Source of the DNA: Firmicutes bacterium UBA3941
GTDB taxonomy: Bacteria; Bacillota; Clostridia; Caldicoprobacterales; UBA3941
DNA: 29,799 nucleotides
Assembly (NCBI GenBank): GCA_002385665.1
Contig: DGDX01000068.1
Span: 7,668 to 37,466, forward strand
Direction of reading: 5' to 3'
The notes beneath the pieces were generated by a model. That model did no database searches and was not told where the DNA came from. It was given only the letters and a program-made list of their open reading frames with translations. Both the position numbers and the translations under genes were made by a program. Every line of letters starts with the position of its first letter. Positions within the stretch are counted from its first letter, which is position 1. Shown piece after piece: positions 8,450 through 15,710 of this stretch.

Positions 8450-9337
8450 ATGTTTAGAATTGGGATTATCGGAACCGAAAACAGCCATGCTATGGCATTT
8501 GCACGCCTTATAAACCTACCGGATGATGCTACTGGACGTCGCCTTTGGGAGGATGCCAAGGTGGTTGGGGTCTATGGACCGGATCTGGAATCAGCCCAGG
8601 CTGTGTATCAGGAGGGCAGGGCAGACTTTATCGCGGAATCACCGGATGATTTTATAGGCCGTGTGGATGCAATGATGATTACCTCTCGTAGGGGTTCCGT
8701 TCACTACGATTATGCCATACCTTTTATCGATAAGGGTTTGCCCGTATTTATTGATAAGCCATTTACCACAGACATTGAACAGTCCGAGATGCTGATAAGG
8801 AGAGCACGGGAAACCGGAGCGTTACTGGCCGGCGGCTCAGGCTGTAAGTACTCGTGGGATGTGCTCATATTAAAAAACCGGGTAGAGGAACTACGAAAAA
8901 ATAATGCACTGCTAGGTGCTTCCATGAATTTTGCCGCGGACCTGGAAAGCGAATACGATGGATTTCACTTCTATGCTCCCCATTTAACAGAGATGGCTTT
9001 GACCATGTTTGGAGATAGGGTAAGGGGAGTAAGGGCTAGCGAAAACAACGGGTCTGTAACAGCTGTTGCCCATTACGATGATTGTGATGTAGCCTTGCAT
9101 TACACCAAGGGCAGTGCCATGTCCAGCTGTTTGCTGTTCGGCAAGGAATCAAACTATTACCGGGAAGTAGATATATCAATGATCTATAGGTATGAAGTAA
9201 AATATTTCATTGATATGCTGCGTACAGGCATTATGCCCCAGAGCTATGAAGCCCTGGTTCAGCCGGTGTATTTCGTCAATGGGGTGCTGGAGTCCCTGAA
9301 AACCGGCAGACCGGTAGAATTTCAATACAGGGAATAA
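8450..9337 (+). CDS. Gfo/Idh/MocA family NAD(P)-dependent oxidoreductase
   Basis: The 295-residue protein has an N-terminal Rossmann fold (FRIGIIGTENSH, residues 2-13) and an IDKPF motif at 101-105, the counterpart of the family's EKP, with Lys103 as the likely catalytic or cofactor residue. The usual glycine-rich GxGxxG is altered to GIIGTENSHA, a variant seen in a subset of the family. The protein is shorter than the common 330-400 residues, so the C-terminal sheet is compact. RBS AAAGGGGG precedes the ATG. A sugar or inositol-type polyol is the expected substrate class, and the location after a sulfatase and an isomerase fits that; exact substrate unknown. Confidence 0.85.
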   Translation: MFRIGIIGTENSHAMAFARLINLPDDATGRRLWEDAKVVGVYGPDLESAQAVYQEGRADFIAESPDDFIGRVDAMMITSRRGSVHYDYAIPFIDKGLPVFIDKPFTTDIEQSEMLIRRARETGALLAGGSGCKYSWDVLILKNRVEELRKNNALLGASMNFAADLESEYDGFHFYAPHLTEMALTMFGDRVRGVRASENNGSVTAVAHYDDCDVALHYTKGSAMSSCLLFGKESNYYREVDISMIYRYEVKYFIDMLRTGIMPQSYEALVQPVYFVNGVLESLKTGRPVEFQYRE

Positions 9338-9369
9338 AGATTTACTAAGATGCACATACGACAAAAGGG

Positions 9370-10269
9370 TCACATCAGTTGATGACCAAAATCCCTCAAC
9401 ATATTAATATACAGTATTAATTCCTTTCTGGAGGATATATCGATTTTGGAATAGATACGACCGGTATGGGTTTTAACGGTATTTATACTGATGGACAGGG
9501 TATCTGCTATTTCCTTTGCGGTATAGTTCTGGGCATAGAGATCAAAGACGTCCCGTTCAGCAGGGGAAAGGGTCTTTATATTCTCCATAAATTGGCTCAG
9601 CATTGGTGGGAGTATATGCTGCTGGTCATTCTTACTGGCAGATATCCTGTTCTGATGGACAAAAAGCTTTTCAAGATCATCTACATGGATGTTGTTGGTA
9701 CTGGTACCGGCACCGCTTTCTGTGGACGTTATTTTATCAGCCCCTTGGGTAACGGGTTTGGTATAGCACCTGCTTAGAAGGATGGAGAGCGCAATTCCTA
9801 TGACTAACAGGCCAATTGTTAAGGAAAAGAGTACGATGTTAAGATGGGAGACGGACTTTGTGATATCCTCTTTGGGGATCATTACGGCTACCCCCCACCT
9901 CTGATTTATGAATGGAGATCCTTGAGGGTAGAGAGATATATAATTGTGGAAGCCTAAAAATGGTTCGCCCCTATTCCCCTGGTAGGCAGAAAAGGATTTT
10001 TTGCTATTGGTTATATTTAGAGCCCCATCCTTTACTGGGCTGTTATCAACGGAGTGTTTGCCGGATAGCATATGATTTTGCACGGCGTCTATCCCGTTAA
10101 TTTGAGTGAAAAGCATGCCCACAGTTCGGCTGTATTTGGTATTTCGTGGCGGGTAGGATAGGCGAAAAAGAGTGGAGTCTATTTCAAAACCGGAAATCCC
10201 AAAGACATTACCCTTGGAATCTATCAGGGGAGCTACACAAAGTATGACATTCTCGTTTGTTTCGTCCAT
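9370..10269 (-). CDS. Membrane LuxR-type regulator, 3' part of a frameshifted gene
   Basis: This is the second piece of one gene spanning 10721-9370. It carries the rest of an extracytoplasmic sensor region (residues 1-140 of this piece, LIDSKGNVFGISGFEID being Cache-like), a membrane segment (about 144-166) and a C-terminal LuxR-type helix-turn-helix (about 234-290, with LSPAERDVFDLYAQ, TAKEIADTLSISINTVKTH and KIDISSRKEL). Direct coupling of an outside sensor to a DNA-binding domain without a kinase is implied. The ATG at 10269 is internal; adding one T to the T4 run at 10273-10276 (minus strand) joins this frame to the upstream piece. It converges on the Gfo/Idh/MocA gene at 8450-9337 with only 32 bases between them. 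Confidence 0.8.
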   Translation of the reverse strand: MDETNENVILCVAPLIDSKGNVFGISGFEIDSTLFRLSYPPRNTKYSRTVGMLFTQINGIDAVQNHMLSGKHSVDNSPVKDGALNITNSKKSFSAYQGNRGEPFLGFHNYISLYPQGSPFINQRWGVAVMIPKEDITKSVSHLNIVLFSLTIGLLVIGIALSILLSRCYTKPVTQGADKITSTESGAGTSTNNIHVDDLEKLFVHQNRISASKNDQQHILPPMLSQFMENIKTLSPAERDVFDLYAQNYTAKEIADTLSISINTVKTHTGRIYSKIDISSRKELILYINMLRDFGHQLM

Positions 10270-10721
10270 GGTAAAATGATGACAACCCCGCTGCTTTTAG
10301 AGCTAAGCAATCCTAGTAGAGCTTTTCCAAATACCTTGGTAAGGACATCCTCTATAAGTTCCGGATTGTTTTTCAGATCGGAAACGTCTTTACCCTGACT
10401 GAGAAAGTAGTTTTCTATGCTTTCTGATACCGACTTTGAAAAGGCGACTGTATTCTTGGATATTGATTGGAAGTTTATATTTATATCCCTGGTTAAACAG
10501 GCAAGATCATTTTTCACCAACCTCTCATCATGTGAAAGACCGGTGGTGAAGACCCCAGAGATCAAGAGTAAAGAGGTAACCCCCATAATCACGGTAAAAA
10601 CCAAAACTATCTTAAACATAAAGAGCTTCAGATTCATGGGAAGACTTTGGATCCTGAATCTTTTTGCATTGTCCATTATTAAATGTAAATTACGAGCCAA
10701 AAAATCACCAAAACCTTTCAT
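10233..10721 (-). CDS. Membrane LuxR-type regulator, 5' part of a frameshifted gene
   Basis: This piece holds an N-terminal membrane helix (about residues 33-57, IVLVFTVIMGVTSLLLIS) followed by an extracytoplasmic helical stretch and the beginning of the sensor domain (SSKSSGVVII). After about residue 145 the frame reads an unrelated tail and stops, while the sensor domain continues in the frame of the 3' part. AGGG lies about six bases before the ATG at 10721. Restored, the protein would have about 450 residues. Its position between sugar-catabolism blocks suggests it may sense a related ligand, but this is inference. Confidence 0.75.
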   Translation of the reverse strand: MKGFGDFLARNLHLIMDNAKRFRIQSLPMNLKLFMFKIVLVFTVIMGVTSLLLISGVFTTGLSHDERLVKNDLACLTRDININFQSISKNTVAFSKSVSESIENYFLSQGKDVSDLKNNPELIEDVLTKVFGKALLGLLSSKSSGVVIILPWTKQTRMSYFV

Positions 10722-10756
10722 AAGATGCCCTATATACCCTTCTTAACTCGCTTAAA

Positions 10757-11132
10757 AATTGACTCTAAAAGCTAAACCCATAAACCTATAGACTGCTAAA
10801 GGATACTTCAGCTTCTGGTTATCTAAATCCAAATATCATATGTATATAATTAAACTGGTTTTCATTTTAATAATCATTATTATCCTTATTTATCGTTTTG
10901 AGTAATCTCTTATCTTATTGGTTAACAGGGTATACTGAAATATTAATAAACGGAAGATTTCATTGATTTGGACTTTGAAAGATGATGAAGCAAATGGTAA
11001 AACTACTTACCATCAAGTAAATGACGGTGGCCACTTACTTAAGTTTTTAAACCAAATGACCACCGTCATATGCCATATTTAAATCTTTGTTATATACAGT
11101 TAAGGCTTAAAACGCCAGTTTTAGAGTCAATT
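10757..11132. repeat. Perfect 14-bp inverted repeat pair bracketing 376 bp
   Basis: Arms are 10757-10770 (AATTGACTCTAAAA) and 11119-11132 (TTTTAGAGTCAATT). The match does not extend beyond 14 bp in either direction. It may be a relic of a small non-autonomous element, a pair of regulator sites, or chance. Confidence 0.45.
11021..11069 (-). terminator. Hairpin downstream of the TIM-barrel/Gfo-Idh-MocA operon
   Basis: A 10-bp perfect inverted repeat, ATGACGGTGG (11021-11030) with CCACCGTCAT (11060-11069), has a 29-nt loop. It lies about 70 bases after the stop of the minus-strand dehydrogenase gene and is a plausible transcription end, though the loop is long and a U tract is lacking. Confidence 0.4.
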
Positions 11133-11137
11133 GTTCA

Positions 11138-12361
11138 TCAGGTATCCAAAGACGCCTCCATGACGTTGACATGTCCGAAGTATCCAGGCTTTAAGGGTGC
11201 AGGTCTTTCAGGACGTGTAGTCATGGTATGAACTCGATTGTCCTCATTGCTTCTATCAATAGCATCCACGATTTCAACAGCGTGAAGTGCAAGCTCAGCG
11301 CTGCTGCGGGGCTTACGTCCTCTGCGGATAGCATATGCCATGTCTACGACAGCAATTCCACGCCAGCTGTTGTGACAGGGTTCTCTCTTACCGCTCTTTG
11401 GCATAATGCTGGGATCGGTATCGCTGAATCCATGAGTGAAAGGAACCTTAAAGCTTTCGGTTCCGTTACCCTTCTTCTGGAGTATAACAACATCGTTGCC
11501 CCAGCCGCCAAAGTAATTGGGATCGGGTAAGGACAGATGACCTTCTGTACCGTAGATGTCAACCCTGGGTACCTCAGGACTAAAGGCCTCAGAGCAGACT
11601 ACCAGAGAGGCATAAACGCCGTTTTCGAATTCCAGGGCTCCCAGCATAACATTTTCACCGCCCTCTGCCGGGATCTTTTGTCCGTAGTTGGGGTGCTTGG
11701 TATTGTAGTATTCTCTATCTCCGGTGAACACCTGAGAATAACCGCTAACCCGTTTTACAGGTCCAAAGAGATTAATGAGTACATTGAGATAATATCCACT
11801 CATATCATAGGTAATTGTAGTGCCACGGGCACCCATCATCGGATCCCTGACAAAACCTTCAGGCAATGGACCCCGTTCATGGGAACCGTAACCCCTCATG
11901 CACATAGCGTAGGCAATAAGCGGTTGGCCGATATATCCATCATCCACCAGCTTCCTGGCAGTCTGCCATGCAGAGCCCATGTAGCAATCGGGAGCGGCGC
12001 CAAGCAGGAGACCCTTTTTCTTGGCCAGTTCGTAGTTTTCCTTTGCACCTTCCCAGGTATGATCCATGGCTTTTTCAGAGTAGACATGTTTTCCAGCCTC
12101 AAGAGCTGCTTTGGTTACATGGTGGTGGTTCCATAGCTGTGTTGTATTGACCACAAGCTCGATCTCCGGATCGGCGAGAATTTCCTCCGTGGTCATCTGG
12201 CGGATACCGAACAATTCGGCACGTGCCTTGCTCCTTTCAGGGATTAGGTCGGAGCAGCCAACAACTTCCACAGCTGCAAAGCCGCTAGTCAAGGTGTTCA
12301 GATAGGTATAGCTAATTGCACCGCTCCCTATCAGTCCAACCTTAAGTGGTTTAATACTCAT
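11138..12361 (-). CDS. Gfo/Idh/MocA family oxidoreductase
   Basis: This 407-residue NAD(P)-dependent dehydrogenase of the sugar/inositol type has a Rossmann motif VGLIGSGAIS (residues 8-17) and a SEKAM block at 95-99 that replaces the usual EKP, keeping Lys97. GARGTTITYDMSGYYLNVLINLFGP corresponds to the family block with the catalytic region usually written GGGxxxDxGxHxxD; here the His is replaced by Tyr (shown here only as its short core TYDMSGYYLNVL). The gene follows the TIM-barrel gene after 24 bases with the RBS AAGGAGAGG, so the two form an operon. The C-terminus is long. The substrate is unknown; coupling with an isomerase-type partner suggests oxidation and rearrangement of one sugar. 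Confidence 0.88.
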   Translation of the reverse strand: MSIKPLKVGLIGSGAISYTYLNTLTSGFAAVEVVGCSDLIPERSKARAELFGIRQMTTEEILADPEIELVVNTTQLWNHHHVTKAALEAGKHVYSEKAMDHTWEGAKENYELAKKKGLLLGAAPDCYMGSAWQTARKLVDDGYIGQPLIAYAMCMRGYGSHERGPLPEGFVRDPMMGARGTTITYDMSGYYLNVLINLFGPVKRVSGYSQVFTGDREYYNTKHPNYGQKIPAEGGENVMLGALEFENGVYASLVVCSEAFSPEVPRVDIYGTEGHLSLPDPNYFGGWGNDVVILQKKGNGTESFKVPFTHGFSDTDPSIMPKSGKREPCHNSWRGIAVVDMAYAIRRGRKPRSSAELALHAVEIVDAIDRSNEDNRVHTMTTRPERPAPLKPGYFGHVNVMEASLDT

Positions 12362-12385
12362 AAGACTATCATTCCTCTCCTTATA

Positions 12386-13240
12386 TTATTTAGGCCATAC
12401 GGAATCTATGCTGTCGGAGACTATCTTTGCGATGGCGTCGTTGTCAGACATGCCATTAAGGGTCTCGCTGAAGGGTTCTAGCACCACAGGCCCCGTATAT
12501 TCTAAGCTTTTCAGTGCATTCATAAAGCCGATCAGATCGTTGCCGCCGCCACCCGGCTCTCCGGGATAGAAGCGTGGTGAATCCTTAACTTCGTCAATAG
12601 GTACACCCGCTGGGGAATCGTTTATATGGACTATAACGATATCTTTTTCGTCGCGGATATATTTGGAAAATTCTCCGCCCGGTAAACCGGAACTATAACA
12701 GTGGTGGGAATCCAGAAGCAGACCCATGTTGCCGGTGCCAACTGCATCGCATAGCTCCAGCATTCCGTCTATGGTATGGATGAATGGATATTTATTGGCC
12801 TTCAGGATATGCTTGGGACCTAGGAACTCCACTCCAAAAAGAATGTCATAATCCTTCAGTACCTTTGCAATAAGCCTAAACATCCAGACATGAAAATTGA
12901 AATTCTCTGCATATTCATAATCCTTGGATGAGCTCATCATCCAGGTGCAGCAGCGATGAATGCCCAATTTAGCAGCTGCTTGAGCAACCTTTTCCAGCTT
13001 AGGAAAGGTGTCATTGAAAGCGTCCCGACTCGTTATCTGTACAGGTAGACCAAAATCGGATATGATTACACCGTACTGCCCCATTAGATCAAGGGCTTTG
13101 TAGGTATCTATTCCCTCCGTCTCCAAGGCACTGGGATTGTAGCTTACAGCACCGAAGCCATGCTTTTTGGCAAGGGCCAAGGTCTCTTCAAAGCCACTGG
13201 TTTTGATGTTTAAATGCCCTGGGTTTAAAGATTTATACAT
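12386..13240 (-). CDS. Sugar phosphate isomerase/epimerase family TIM barrel
   Basis: The 284-residue protein belongs to the xylose-isomerase-like/AP-endonuclease-2 fold. Probable metal ligands are Glu138 (FGVEFLGPK), Asp177 with His179/His180 (LLLDSHHCYSSG), His205 (VIVHINDSP) and Glu255 (VVLEPFSE). It may isomerise or epimerise a free or phosphorylated sugar, or act as a lyase on an oxidised glycoside; sequence alone does not decide. AGGAGG lies eight bases before the ATG at 13240. It is the first gene of a two-gene minus-strand operon and is divergent from the 13706 operon, with which it probably shares regulation. Confidence 0.85.
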   Translation of the reverse strand: MYKSLNPGHLNIKTSGFEETLALAKKHGFGAVSYNPSALETEGIDTYKALDLMGQYGVIISDFGLPVQITSRDAFNDTFPKLEKVAQAAAKLGIHRCCTWMMSSSKDYEYAENFNFHVWMFRLIAKVLKDYDILFGVEFLGPKHILKANKYPFIHTIDGMLELCDAVGTGNMGLLLDSHHCYSSGLPGGEFSKYIRDEKDIVIVHINDSPAGVPIDEVKDSPRFYPGEPGGGGNDLIGFMNALKSLEYTGPVVLEPFSETLNGMSDNDAIAKIVSDSIDSVWPK

Positions 13241-13555
13241 TACAGAATCCTCCTTTATGTAGAATAATATTTACTGTTTTTAAGGACTTATACTCTGGTA
13301 TTCTGTAGCTGTTGAGGATAATTATTCTGCATGACCGATTATCATTGGGGTTTTTATCGGCCATGGTGCAGACGATTCTAACAAAAAGCTGGGAACAGTG
13401 CAGGCTACATCCATGATTTCCGGTTAAGGACGACTGATTGTCCTATACATCTGCTAGCTACACCGATAAAAAGGCAATTCAAAATTTACAAATGTGTTGT
13501 TGCTCTATAATAACCCTATTCCTAACTTATGACAAAACTTAATATATCTAGGTTT

Positions 13556-13584
13556 ATACTATATAAAAAGATATGCTTTGTCAA
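13556..13584 (-). promoter_or_regulatory. Promoter for the minus-strand TIM-barrel operon
   Basis: Read on the minus strand: TTGACA at 13584-13579 and TAGTAT at 13561-13556, with a 17-base spacer. The -35 is a perfect consensus and the -10 matches four of six. The start site would be near 13549, about 309 nt before the coding start. Confidence 0.55.
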
Positions 13585-13604
13585 TAAAAACGGTATATAT
13601 TTGT

Positions 13605-13632
13605 AGTCTATGGTTAATAGTTACAAGTCTAT
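13605..13632 (+). promoter_or_regulatory. Direct repeat AGTCTAT, 21 bp apart, over the plus promoter
   Basis: AGTCTAT occurs at 13605-13611 and 13626-13632, two helical turns apart, flanking the -35 box. The spacing is that used by AraC-family activators. No AraC-type gene lies in the window, so the binding protein is unknown and chance is possible. Confidence 0.35.
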
Positions 13633-13642
13633 ATGATATAAT
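13614..13642 (+). promoter_or_regulatory. Promoter for the Gfo/Idh/MocA-NagB operon
   Basis: TATAAT (13637-13642) is a perfect -10 box. The -35 position at 17-base spacing is TTAATA (13614-13619), a weak match, which suits a promoter that needs an activator. The leader would be about 57 nt. Confidence 0.5.
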
Positions 13643-13705
13643 GATAAAGAGATGAAGTATAGAACGGCTGAAGAATGAATTATTCACAGGAGGAGGGGGC
13701 TACAG

Positions 13706-14920
13706 GTGAAAAGATATGCTCTGGCGGGAGCCAGCGGCAGGGCACTATATATGTATGCCAAGCCATTGGTTACCGAACTGGGGGACTATGCGGATGTTGT
13801 AGGGGTATTTGACGTAAATAGGATCAGAGCCAATATAATAAGCGAGGAGTGTGGCGGTATTCCGGTTTATGACGATTTTGATCTTATGCTGGAGGAGACC
13901 AGGCCGGATGCCGTAATAGTGACTACTGTCGATGGTTTTCATCACGAATACATTATAAGGGCATTAGAGGCGGGGTGTGATGCCATAACCGAAAAGCCCA
14001 TGACCATTGATGCAGAAAAATGTAGGGCGATATTGGAGACGGAAAAGAGGACGGGCAGGAAGGTCATCGTTACATTCAACTACCGCTTTACCCCCTATGT
14101 TACCAGGGTTAAGGAAATGCTAAGGGAGGGCATAATAGGGGAAATTCTGAATATAGATTTCGAATGGATATTGGATACCGTTCACGGCGCCGACTATTTC
14201 AGGAGATGGCACAGGTATATGAAAAATAGCGGAGGTCTCCTGGTTCATAAAGCAACCCACCATTTTGATCTGATTAACTGGTGGATGGAGGATGAGCCTG
14301 TAAAGGTCAGCGCTTTTGGAAATAGAAGGTTTTATGGGCCGACTCGAATAAAACGGGGCGAGCGGTGCCTGACATGTCAATATAAGGGTGACTGTGAATT
14401 CTATTGGGATATAGCCGACAATGAATTTACCAAAAGATTTTATCTGGAGGCTGAGAGGGAAGACGGCTATTTTCGTGACAGGTGCGTTTTCGCAGACGAC
14501 ATTGACATTTACGATACCATGTCGGTAAACGTTAAGTATTCCAAGGGGGGTATGTTGAGCTATTCACTTACAGCCCATAGCCCCTATGAGGGTTGGAGGG
14601 CCGCTATTAACGGAACAGAAGGCAGGATTGAGCTTGAGGAAATACATAGCGGACCAAGGACTAAAGAACCCAGCCAGCAGATAAAGCTCTTTAACCGAAA
14701 GGGCGAAGTGATTACATACGATATACAGAAGGCCGCCGGGGATCACGGCGGGGGAGACGAGAGAATAAGAAGGATGATTTTTGTAGGCGATGTTCAGGAT
14801 CCTTTGGGACATAGGGCGGATTCATGGGCAGGTGCCATGTCCGCTATCATCGGGATCGCCTCTAATATATCCATAGCAGAGGGAAGGACTGTCGATGTAA
14901 GTGAACTAATAAAAAAATAG
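13706..14920 (+). CDS. Gfo/Idh/MocA family oxidoreductase with a four-cysteine insertion
   Basis: This is a 404-residue NAD(P)-dependent sugar dehydrogenase homologue. The N-terminal Rossmann motif is ALAGASGRALYMY, the EKP motif is at 96-98 (Lys97), and HKATHHFDLINWW (about 180-192) is the expected catalytic-domain block containing a conserved His and Asp. A cysteine cluster, RCLTCQYKGDC (Cys221, Cys224, Cys230) plus DRCVF (Cys260), lies in the C-terminal domain with the spacing of a metal site. The start is GTG with AGGAGGAGG about ten bases upstream. The NagB-like gene begins 16 bases after the stop, so the operon is tight. It may oxidise an amino sugar or uronic acid derivative; this is inference from the neighbours. 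Confidence 0.88.
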   Translation: MKRYALAGASGRALYMYAKPLVTELGDYADVVGVFDVNRIRANIISEECGGIPVYDDFDLMLEETRPDAVIVTTVDGFHHEYIIRALEAGCDAITEKPMTIDAEKCRAILETEKRTGRKVIVTFNYRFTPYVTRVKEMLREGIIGEILNIDFEWILDTVHGADYFRRWHRYMKNSGGLLVHKATHHFDLINWWMEDEPVKVSAFGNRRFYGPTRIKRGERCLTCQYKGDCEFYWDIADNEFTKRFYLEAEREDGYFRDRCVFADDIDIYDTMSVNVKYSKGGMLSYSLTAHSPYEGWRAAINGTEGRIELEEIHSGPRTKEPSQQIKLFNRKGEVITYDIQKAAGDHGGGDERIRRMIFVGDVQDPLGHRADSWAGAMSAIIGIASNISIAEGRTVDVSELIKK

Positions 14921-14936
14921 AAAGGGGACTTAGGCT

Positions 14937-15677
14937 ATGATAAGAGTTTTTAAGGATTCCAAAGAACTGGGTAAGGAGGCAGCCAAGTACAGTGCGGAGA
15001 TTCTAAAGGAGGCCATTGCTAAAAATGGAGAGGCCAGATTGATCCTATCTACCGGAGCGTCTCAAATGGACACGCTGAAGCATCTTGTAGAGATGGATGT
15101 TGATTGGTCCAAGGTGGAGATGTTTCATCTGGACGAATACATAGACCTTCCTGAATCCCATCCGGCAAGCTTTAGAAGGTATCTCAAGGAAAGGTTCACT
15201 TCCTTGGTGGATCTTAAGGAAGCTCACTTTATAAGCGGGGAAGGGGACATTGAAAAGACCGTAAGAGATCTGACCAAAGAGATTAGGCGCAAACCTGTGG
15301 ATCTGGCCCTGATAGGCATAGGGGAGAATGGCCACATTGCCTTCAACGATCCGCCGGCGGATTTTGATACCAGAGAAGCCTTCATTGTAGTGGACCTGGA
15401 CGAGCGCTGCAAAATGCAACAAGTGGGAGAGGGATGGTTCCCTACCGTTGATGATGTGCCAAAGCAGGCCATAACCATGACCTGTTATGAGATTCTTAGA
15501 AGCAAGGTTATCGTATCCTGTGTTCCCTACAAGGTTAAGGCGGAAGCTGTCAAAGCTACCTTGGAAAATGACGTAACCAACCAAGTCCCGGCAACCTTAC
15601 TTAAAACCCATAGTAATTGGACACTGTTCTTAGATGAGGATTCTGCTTCCCTGATAGATATAAAGGAGTATGAATAG
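14937..15677 (+). CDS. Glucosamine-6-phosphate deaminase/isomerase family protein (NagB-like)
   Basis: NagB enzymes convert glucosamine-6-phosphate to fructose-6-phosphate and ammonia; relatives include 6-phosphogluconolactonases. The 246-residue protein shows LILSTGASQ (phosphate loop), FHLDEYIDLPESHPASF (Asp66 general base region) and GIGENGHIAFNDP (His133). In this last block Asn131 stands where E. coli NagB has Asp141, as in other Firmicutes, but Asp138 stands where both have Glu (FNEP). That divergence suggests a related amino-sugar phosphate rather than housekeeping nagB. GGGGAC precedes the ATG. It lies second in the operon between a dehydrogenase and a serine hydrolase. Confidence 0.85.
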   Translation: MIRVFKDSKELGKEAAKYSAEILKEAIAKNGEARLILSTGASQMDTLKHLVEMDVDWSKVEMFHLDEYIDLPESHPASFRRYLKERFTSLVDLKEAHFISGEGDIEKTVRDLTKEIRRKPVDLALIGIGENGHIAFNDPPADFDTREAFIVVDLDERCKMQQVGEGWFPTVDDVPKQAITMTCYEILRSKVIVSCVPYKVKAEAVKATLENDVTNQVPATLLKTHSNWTLFLDEDSASLIDIKEYE

Positions 15678-15710
15678 AGTATAGATACCGATAAATGGAG
15701 GGTGGTTATT

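Larger units (their letters stand above)
10722..11137. other. Intergenic region with a 14-bp inverted repeat at its ends and an internal hairpin
   Basis: No gene was found. AATTGACTCTAAAA at 10757-10770 is matched by its exact reverse complement at 11119-11132, so the repeat brackets 376 bp of almost the whole gap. The inside is AT-rich. A terminator-like hairpin lies at 11021-11069. No target-site duplication is visible at the outer edges. The minus-strand promoter of the regulator gene must lie here but was not identified. Confidence 0.5.
13241..13705. other. Divergent control region between two sugar operons
   Basis: This 465-bp gap contains back-to-back promoters (minus 13556-13584, plus 13614-13642) with about 29 bp between their -35 boxes. 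The minus transcript would have a leader of about 310 nt. TTTTTATCGG (13351-13360) and its reverse complement CCGATAAAAA (13463-13472) lie within that leader. A direct repeat AGTCTAT spaced by 21 bp spans the plus -35 box. Confidence 0.6.

Noticed and set aside
9369..9388. Imperfect hairpin GGTCACATCA/TGATGACC between convergent genes
   Set aside because: It overlaps the regulator's last codons and has a bulge; not convincing as a terminator.
11537..12136. 199-codon plus-strand frame inside the minus-strand dehydrogenase
   Set aside because: It is the antisense of a clear Gfo/Idh/MocA gene and its translation lacks any family motif.
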